DNA of 19,308 bases from Alphaproteobacteria bacterium (GTDB lineage: Bacteria; Pseudomonadota; Alphaproteobacteria; Caulobacterales; Parvularculaceae). The notes beneath the pieces are model-generated. The model was given only the letters and a program-made list of their open reading frames with translations, was not told the origin of the DNA and ran no database searches. The stretch covers positions 1-19,308 of the forward strand of contig JAUIEG010000004.1 in the NCBI GenBank assembly GCA_030428745.1. The letters are read 5' to 3'. Position numbers and translations under genes: made by a program. Shown here piece by piece: positions 16,540 through 19,308 of the stretch (positions are counted from its first letter, which is position 1; each line of letters opens with the position of its first letter).

Positions 16540-17096
16540 TGTTGGATACGCTTTCAGCTGCGTCGCCGATAATTGTCGTCGCCTCGCGGACGTTCGGCGC
16601 GCTGCTTTTCATTCTGGCGTTAGCCGGCAAGCTTCGCGCTGTCGAGGAATTTATAGGAGTAGTCTCAAATTATCGTATTGTGCCGGAATTTATGGTGCGG
16701 CCGTTGTCATTTGGTGTAATGGCGCTGGAGGGACTGATTGCCCTTTCACTCGTGAGCGGCTTTTTTTGGGAGTTGGGAATCGCGACAGGAAGTCTGTTGT
16801 TGCTGATTTTCGCACTTGTTATCGCCACGAACATCTTCCGCGGCAATACAAACATAGATTGTGGATGTTTTAGGGGCGCTGGGGGCGCGCGATTAACCTA
16901 CGCCCTGGTCGTGCGAAATGTATTTATGGCGGCGTTCTTGTCTTTAGCGCTGAATGGGACTTCGGCCAAACTCGACACATTTTCAGTTTTAAACGGAGTT
17001 ATGGGCGGAGCGGCCTTCTTGGTGCTATGCTTAGCGTTTACGTTGATTGTCGAGTTGCGCGAGAGAACCGTCCAGTTCAATCGGAGATTTTCGTGA
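16536..17096 (+). CDS. MauE/AauE-like membrane protein for amine dehydrogenase maturation
   Basis: This 186-residue integral membrane protein has four or five hydrophobic helices of the DoxX-like fold. It carries the MauE hallmark NIDCGCF (106-112), a cysteine pair (Cys109, Cys111) facing a helix boundary. MauE and MauD are known to be needed for production of the methylamine dehydrogenase light chain. They are thought to supply or direct electrons for forming its many disulfides. The gene starts inside the heavy-chain stop codon (ATGA), with a second ATG at 16539. Its own stop overlaps the start of the MauD-like gene (TGATG). The order heavy chain-E-D-light chain is identical to that known for the aau and mau operons, which confirms the assignment. 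Confidence 0.9.
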   Translation: MMLDTLSAASPIIVVASRTFGALLFILALAGKLRAVEEFIGVVSNYRIVPEFMVRPLSFGVMALEGLIALSLVSGFFWELGIATGSLLLLIFALVIATNIFRGNTNIDCGCFRGAGGARLTYALVVRNVFMAAFLSLALNGTSAKLDTFSVLNGVMGGAAFLVLCLAFTLIVELRERTVQFNRRFS

Positions 17097-17722
17097 TGCT
17101 GATGGTCTCTCAGTTATTCCTTTGGGTCGCCGTGGTGCTCCTTGGGTTGGCCGTGTTCGCTTTGGCGCGTCAGGTAGGAGTTTTGCATGAACGCATTGCA
17201 CCGGTGGGTGCCTTGAGGCTGGGGCAGGACATAAAAGTTGGCGCACCAGCCCCGATTGTTTCCACGCATGCTTTGAATGGTGAAGGGTTAACCGTTGGGG
17301 GCAGTCTCCCAAACAACAAAAAGACTCAACTGCTATTTTTCGTGTCGCCTACATGTCCTGTGTGCAAACAGCTACTTCCCACGCTTATGAGGTTTGTACG
17401 AGACGAGAGCCTTGATCTTGTTGTTGTTGGCGACGGGGAGATTTCAGCCCAACGCAAACTGGCGAGTGATCATGCAATCCCAGAAGGCCGTTTTGTAAAT
17501 GGCCCGGAAGTCGGTCAAGCCTTCAGCGTGGGCAAGCTTCCCTATGCCGTAATCATAGGACCTGCTGGCACGATCCTGGCGCATGGTCTGGTGAACACTC
17601 GGGAGCACCTCGAAAGTCTCGTGACAGCGCAGGGCAGCCAATATGAAACAGTGCAGGAATACTTAGCCGCTCGGTCGAAATCCGACACTAGAGAAAAAAA
17701 GGAGATGAGCGCCCATGGGTGA
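17096..17722 (+). CDS. MauD/AauD-like membrane-anchored thioredoxin-fold protein
   Basis: The product has 208 residues, with one N-terminal transmembrane anchor (about 4-24) and a periplasmic thioredoxin-like domain bearing the redox motif SPTCPVCKQLLP (Cys87, Cys90). It is expected to work with the MauE-like protein as a disulfide isomerase or reductant for the cysteine-rich light chain. ATG 17096 is chosen because it overlaps the upstream stop and has GGAG at 17083-17086. The open frame continues upstream to 17027, but that part lies within the MauE-like gene. The 3' end overlaps the light-chain gene by 8 bases, with the ribosome site GGAG (17701-17704) for that gene inside it. The C-terminal tail is rich in Lys, Glu and Ser. 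Start and function are well supported by gene order. Confidence 0.9.
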   Translation: MLMVSQLFLWVAVVLLGLAVFALARQVGVLHERIAPVGALRLGQDIKVGAPAPIVSTHALNGEGLTVGGSLPNNKKTQLLFFVSPTCPVCKQLLPTLMRFVRDESLDLVVVGDGEISAQRKLASDHAIPEGRFVNGPEVGQAFSVGKLPYAVIIGPAGTILAHGLVNTREHLESLVTAQGSQYETVQEYLAARSKSDTREKKEMSAHG

Positions 17723-18254
17723 GTTTACCCCCGATAGTCTTGCGGAGAAATTTGTCCGCAATGTCGCCCGCCGAAGTTCCAGACGAGGGTTTCTATCCAG
17801 GGTAGGGAGCGCGTTGGTTGCGGCGCCATTCTTTCCCTTGCTACCTGTAGCGAGAGCGTCGACGTCCAATAAATTGACAGATTTTGAGCGAAACGCACAA
17901 ACGTCTGATCCGAATAGATGTGATTATTGGCGGCACTGTGCAATTGACGGCATTTTATGCGGTTGTTGTGGCGGCGGCGTTCATAGTTGCCCCCCAGGTT
18001 CGACGCCATCGCCAACGGCTTGGGTGGGAACCTGCTTAAATCCCGACGATGGACGAAGCTACCTCATTGCCTATCGCGACTGCTGCGGTATGGGGCCGTG
18101 CGCCGCAAGCGGTGAGGATTGCTTTTGCGACGGCACGGATCGTGAATTGCCGATCTATCGGCCCCAGTCGAACAATCAGATCATCTGGTGTTTTGGAGAT
18201 TCCTCGATGGAGTATCATTGCTCAACAGCCGCGCTGGTTGGATTAGCGGAGTAG
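17715..18254 (+). CDS. TTQ amine dehydrogenase light chain (catalytic subunit)
   Basis: This catalytic subunit (179 residues) should carry tryptophan tryptophylquinone made from Trp103 (PTAWVGTC) and Trp158 (QIIWCFG). Asp122 in YRDCCG corresponds to the catalytic Asp of methylamine dehydrogenase (Asp76). A Tat signal SSRRGFL with a hydrophobic core ends near VARA (45-48). The mature part has 14 cysteines, the number I count in the Alcaligenes aromatic amine dehydrogenase, against 12 in methylamine dehydrogenase. CDYWRHCAIDG, CPPGSTPSP and LVGLA resemble the aromatic enzyme; ELPIYRP and IIWCFG resemble the methylamine enzyme. Two oddities are visible. Ser170 replaces the active-site Thr found after the conserved Tyr/Phe-His-Cys in both. 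The loop between DCCG and ELP is four residues longer than in either. It deaminates primary amines to aldehydes, but which amine is unknown. Confidence 0.93.
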   Translation: MGEFTPDSLAEKFVRNVARRSSRRGFLSRVGSALVAAPFFPLLPVARASTSNKLTDFERNAQTSDPNRCDYWRHCAIDGILCGCCGGGVHSCPPGSTPSPTAWVGTCLNPDDGRSYLIAYRDCCGMGPCAASGEDCFCDGTDRELPIYRPQSNNQIIWCFGDSSMEYHCSTAALVGLAE

Positions 18255-18258
18255 CGGC

Positions 18259-18765
18259 GTGCTGAGTGACCGGCTGTCAGCGACTGCGGCGATCTTTTCC
18301 GTCCTGATTTTGGTTTCCGTCATGGTCCGCGCAGCTGCGGCGCTTGAATCTGGCGTCGCGCCGAGACTATCGCCAGGGCAAATTCATTACACAGAGGGTT
18401 GTGGCGGATGTCATGGCCTGCTGGGGAGATCGTCGAGAAAAGATGTACCCCAGATTGAAGGTGAAGTTGGCTACTATCTATGCACCCAAGAGGGCCGCGA
18501 ATATATAGTTCAACTTCCCAATGTCGCCTTTGCCAACATGAATGATGTCGAGCTTGCTCAAGCAATGAATTTCACTGTGTTTTCTCTTGGTGGTGCAAGT
18601 GTGCCTGCGGGTGCGAAAACCTTTACTCCGGATGAGGTCGGCCGACTGCGACAGTTTCCGCTGAAGAGCCGCGATCTCGTGCGGATGCGTGCGGAGATTC
18701 TTGGTCGGGCGATTACAGCATGCAATGAGATGGCGGAAACGCAAGCTTTCGAGGGTGAGTTTTAA
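18259..18765 (+). CDS. Periplasmic monoheme c-type cytochrome associated with amine dehydrogenase
   Basis: The product has 168 residues, with a signal peptide of about 28 residues ending in AAAA and one heme-attachment motif CGGCH (48-52). Downstream blocks GREYIVQLPNVAFANMNDVELAQAMN and FTPDEVGRLRQFPL resemble small cytochromes that I associate with quinoprotein amine dehydrogenase clusters, a recollection without a search. The distal Met ligand is not obvious; Met94 and Met103 are the candidates. Extra cysteines occur at 75 and 154. Start is GTG 18259, four bases after the light-chain stop, with GGAG at 18248-18251, so it belongs to the same operon. It is the likely first electron acceptor from TTQ in place of a copper protein, since no amicyanin gene is seen. 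Confidence 0.82.
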   Translation: MLSDRLSATAAIFSVLILVSVMVRAAAALESGVAPRLSPGQIHYTEGCGGCHGLLGRSSRKDVPQIEGEVGYYLCTQEGREYIVQLPNVAFANMNDVELAQAMNFTVFSLGGASVPAGAKTFTPDEVGRLRQFPLKSRDLVRMRAEILGRAITACNEMAETQAFEGEF

Positions 18766-18844
18766 GTTAACCGAAAGGTGATTGCTCATTCGAGGGCCGT
18801 TTAACAGGTATTGTTTGAGTTGTCGTTGTGAAAAGGGAGACCAC

Positions 18845-19249
18845 ATGAAAGATAAATTGGTGGCGGCTGCGATATTTTCAGCGGGTTTACTGACGGTGGG
18901 CGCCTGCGCTGAAGAAGCGAAGGGCCCCGAAGGAGTGATGGGGTCGCCGGAAGCCGGAGAAAAACAATTTCGACAAAAATGCATGATGTGCCACACCGTA
19001 ACGGATGGCGGAAAGAGTATCGTCGCCCCTAATCTCTATGGACTGATGGGAAGGGATAGCGGTGCGGATCCGAATTTTCGCTATTCAAGCGCCTTGGCCG
19101 GGGCGGGAATTCAGTGGACGCCGCAATCACTAGACGAGTTTCTCAAGGCGCCGAACACGGTTGTTCCCGGCACGCGCATGGTGACTCCGGTTCCAAATGA
19201 TCAACAGCGTTCAGACATTATCGCGTATTTGGCGTCGCTTCATGAATAG
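18845..19249 (+). CDS. Class I c-type cytochrome (c2/c550-like), possibly lipid-anchored
   Basis: This 134-residue monoheme cytochrome is likely to pass electrons from the amine dehydrogenase chain toward a terminal oxidase. Motifs are CMMCH (46-50), APNLYGLMGR (61-70), FRYSSAL and GTRM (109-112), where Met112 is the probable distal ligand, followed by a C-terminal helix with IIAYLASL. These are features of mitochondrial-type cytochrome c. The signal peptide (residues 1-20) ends VGAC. Cys21 could therefore be lipidated, although Gly at -2 is not the commonest choice. ATG 18845 is preferred to an upstream ATG at 18782 because GGGAGA lies just before it and the signal peptide then starts properly with MKDK. 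A gap of 79 bases separates it from the preceding cytochrome gene. Confidence 0.88.
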   Translation: MKDKLVAAAIFSAGLLTVGACAEEAKGPEGVMGSPEAGEKQFRQKCMMCHTVTDGGKSIVAPNLYGLMGRDSGADPNFRYSSALAGAGIQWTPQSLDEFLKAPNTVVPGTRMVTPVPNDQQRSDIIAYLASLHE

Positions 19250-19254
19250 CATAG

Positions 19255-19289
19255 CTCCCAATGGCGGGCTTAGGAGGCGCCACTGGGAG
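19255..19289 (+). terminator. Hairpin after the last cytochrome gene, candidate terminator
   Basis: Arms 19255-19266 (CTCCCAATGGCG) and 19278-19289 (CGCCACTGGGAG) pair over 12 bases with one A-C mismatch around an 11-base loop, starting five bases after the stop codon. Placement at the end of the amine dehydrogenase operon suits a terminator. There is no T-run afterwards, so it may instead protect the 3' end or need Rho. Confidence 0.55.
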
Positions 19290-19308
19290 TGCACACAGCA
19301 GGCTGGTG

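Noticed and set aside
15148..18765. Quinohemoprotein (CTQ) amine dehydrogenase instead of a TTQ enzyme
   Set aside because: The light chain aligns by eye with TTQ subunits, with both Trp and the cysteine pattern. There is no large diheme subunit or radical SAM maturase, and MauE/MauD-like genes are present.
1..19308. CRISPR array, insertion sequence or prophage signals
   Set aside because: No regularly spaced repeats, transposase, integrase or terminal inverted repeats were found; the window is filled with metabolic genes.

Overview
The window reads as a catabolic gene island for primary amines or polyamines from a Gram-negative bacterium. It is most likely an alphaproteobacterium, judged from protein flavour, moderate GC, Tat-exported periplasmic redox enzymes and c-type cytochromes. 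That is an impression; I computed no taxonomy or GC value. No tRNA, rRNA, insertion sequence, CRISPR array or transcriptional regulator is visible, so any regulator lies outside the window.

Layout. (1) 41-5708, + strand: a CoA-acylating (methyl)malonate-semialdehyde dehydrogenase (mmsA), a PutP-like sodium:solute symporter, and the two subunits of an IorA/IorB-type molybdenum aldehyde/N-heterocycle oxidoreductase. The genes are tightly packed, with stop/start overlaps. A 22-codon ORF (5705-5773) joins this block to the next. (2) 5766-9942, + strand: succinate-semialdehyde dehydrogenase (gabD), 4-aminobutyrate aminotransferase (gabT) and an AAHS-type MFS transporter. (3) 10080-11960, - strand: an exported spermidine-dehydrogenase-like flavoprotein. 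It is followed divergently by a small exported protein of unknown function (12296-12850) and a second, diverged spermidine-dehydrogenase-like flavoprotein (13013-15007). (4) 15148-19249, + strand: a tryptophan-tryptophylquinone (TTQ) amine dehydrogenase operon in the known order B-E-D-A (heavy chain, MauE-like, MauD-like, light chain), then two c-type cytochromes and a terminator-like hairpin.

Working model (inference). A SpdH-like enzyme would split spermidine in the periplasm into 1,3-diaminopropane and 4-aminobutanal. The TTQ amine dehydrogenase would deaminate the primary amine, for example diaminopropane to 3-aminopropanal. The exported IorAB-type enzyme could oxidise the aminoaldehydes to GABA and beta-alanine. 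The SSS and MFS carriers could import these acids. GabT and GabD would then send GABA to succinate. A transaminase, possibly GabT itself, would convert beta-alanine to malonate semialdehyde, which MmsA turns into acetyl-CoA. Electrons from the periplasmic steps would enter the two cytochromes c. Each enzyme family is recognisable. The linkage into one route, and the true amine substrate (polyamine, aralkylamine or another), are not shown by the sequence.

The most notable details are four. The TTQ light chain mixes aromatic-amine and methylamine dehydrogenase features and has Ser where both of those have the active-site Thr. The heavy chain has a shortened loop near the presumed substrate-channel Phe. 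There are two SpdH paralogues next to a TTQ operon. No mauG lies in the window.
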